Below, piece by piece: positions 16,202-16,516 of a stretch of DNA of 16,516 nt. A model generated the notes under the pieces. It saw nothing but the letters and a program-made list of their open reading frames with translations. It was not told where the DNA came from and did no database searches. The number at the start of each line of letters is the position of its first letter. Within the stretch, counting starts at the first letter, position 1. The stretch is from Deltaproteobacteria bacterium UBA6601 (GTDB lineage Bacteria; Myxococcota_A; UBA796; UBA9615), in the NCBI GenBank assembly GCA_002433485.1, contig DJIF01000090.1, positions 1-16,516 on the forward strand. The letters are read 5' to 3'. The position numbers were made by a program, and so were the translations under genes.

Positions 16202-16516
16202 CTAGCGCTTGATCCTAATCACACCACTCTGCTCGCCAGAGCCAACCTTGACCGAGCCGTAGCTGATACCGAAGTAGCCGTTGGTACTCAGAATAAAGGC
16301 GCCCTCGGGAACGATGTCTACAGGAATCTCAAGTTCAGCCGAGCTACTTTCGTCCCCAGCTTTGGCCGTGGCTACCCCCGTCTCAGTCGGCTGCTCATCG
16401 CTCTTGGCAGGACCACCGGCCATATCGGCCGTGACTGCGCTGTACTTGCCTCCAGACACCTGACCCTTGGCAAGCTCGACCTTGAAAGGGCCCATCTCCT
16501 TTTTGAGTTGCTTCTT
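16202..16516 (-). CDS. Unknown protein, C-terminal 104 codons (5' end beyond window)
   Basis: The frame is open from the right edge to a TAG at 16202-16204. A Met at 16495 exists, but the seven codons before it (KKQLKKE) are also open and the GGAG there abuts the ATG, so the true start probably lies outside. The visible part is a Gly/Ala/Ser-rich, acidic middle (TADMAGGPAKSDEQPTETG) and a beta-like C-terminus (VDIVPEGAFILSTNGYFGIS, then VIRIKR). There are no cysteines, no membrane helix and no motif I recognise. The 21-base gap to the ETF-QO gene suggests shared transcription. Confidence 0.6.
   Translation of the reverse strand, partial: KKQLKKEMGPFKVELAKGQVSGGKYSAVTADMAGGPAKSDEQPTETGVATAKAGDESSSAELEIPVDIVPEGAFILSTNGYFGISYGSVKVGSGEQSGVIRIKR

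Overview
The window is about 16.5 kb of gene-dense, GC-rich DNA from a Gram-negative bacterium. Lipoproteins, an outer-surface sorting tail, Asp-rich calcium- and metal-binding repeats, and a Hanks-type kinase fused to a formylglycine-generating-enzyme (FGE)-like domain together suggest Myxococcota or a related deltaproteobacterial lineage. This is inferred from gene content and style; no rRNA or marker phylogeny is available here. I see no tRNA, rRNA, CRISPR array, insertion sequence or phage gene.

Layout from left to right. (1) Minus strand, 1-2738: one reading frame of at least 912 codons, open to the left edge. It has a signal peptide, three related beta-rich modules, MopE-type CDGIDNDC repeats, an Asp-rich linker and a MYXO-CTERM-like Cys/transmembrane/Arg tail. 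Unexpectedly, it continues without a stop into a second signal-peptide-like segment and TPR-like repeats. (2) 2739-2873: a promoter region with a TATAAT box lying inside an 11-bp perfect inverted repeat. (3) Minus strand, 2874-6025: a two-gene unit, a 7Fe-type ferredoxin followed with a GTGA overlap by an M16 zinc-protease lipoprotein. (4) 6026-6172: a divergent control region. (5) Plus strand, 6173-10498: uvrC, then a transmembrane Ser/Thr kinase whose periplasmic FGE-like domain lacks the catalytic cysteines. (6) Minus strand, 10535-12349: a lipoprotein with thrombospondin-type-3 calcium repeats and a von Willebrand A domain, convergent with the kinase. Its upstream region holds four 11-bp tandem repeats, two of which form a Pho-box-like site. 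(7) Minus strand, 12492-16516: an apparent operon of an unknown partial gene, ETF-ubiquinone oxidoreductase and a membrane-associated GMC alcohol-oxidase-like enzyme.

How the parts may work together: ETF-QO passes electrons from acyl-CoA and related dehydrogenases into the quinone pool. The adjacent GMC enzyme probably oxidises a lipid-like alcohol, so this end of the window looks like lipid catabolism. The left and central parts are dominated by envelope and surface proteins (MopE-like protein, M16 lipoprotein, VWA lipoprotein) and one envelope-spanning kinase. UvrC and the ferredoxin are housekeeping. The points most worth a second look are the MYXO-CTERM/TPR fusion, the inverted repeat around the promoter at 2779-2846, the degenerate FGE sensor on the kinase, and the phased 11-bp repeats at 12417-12460.
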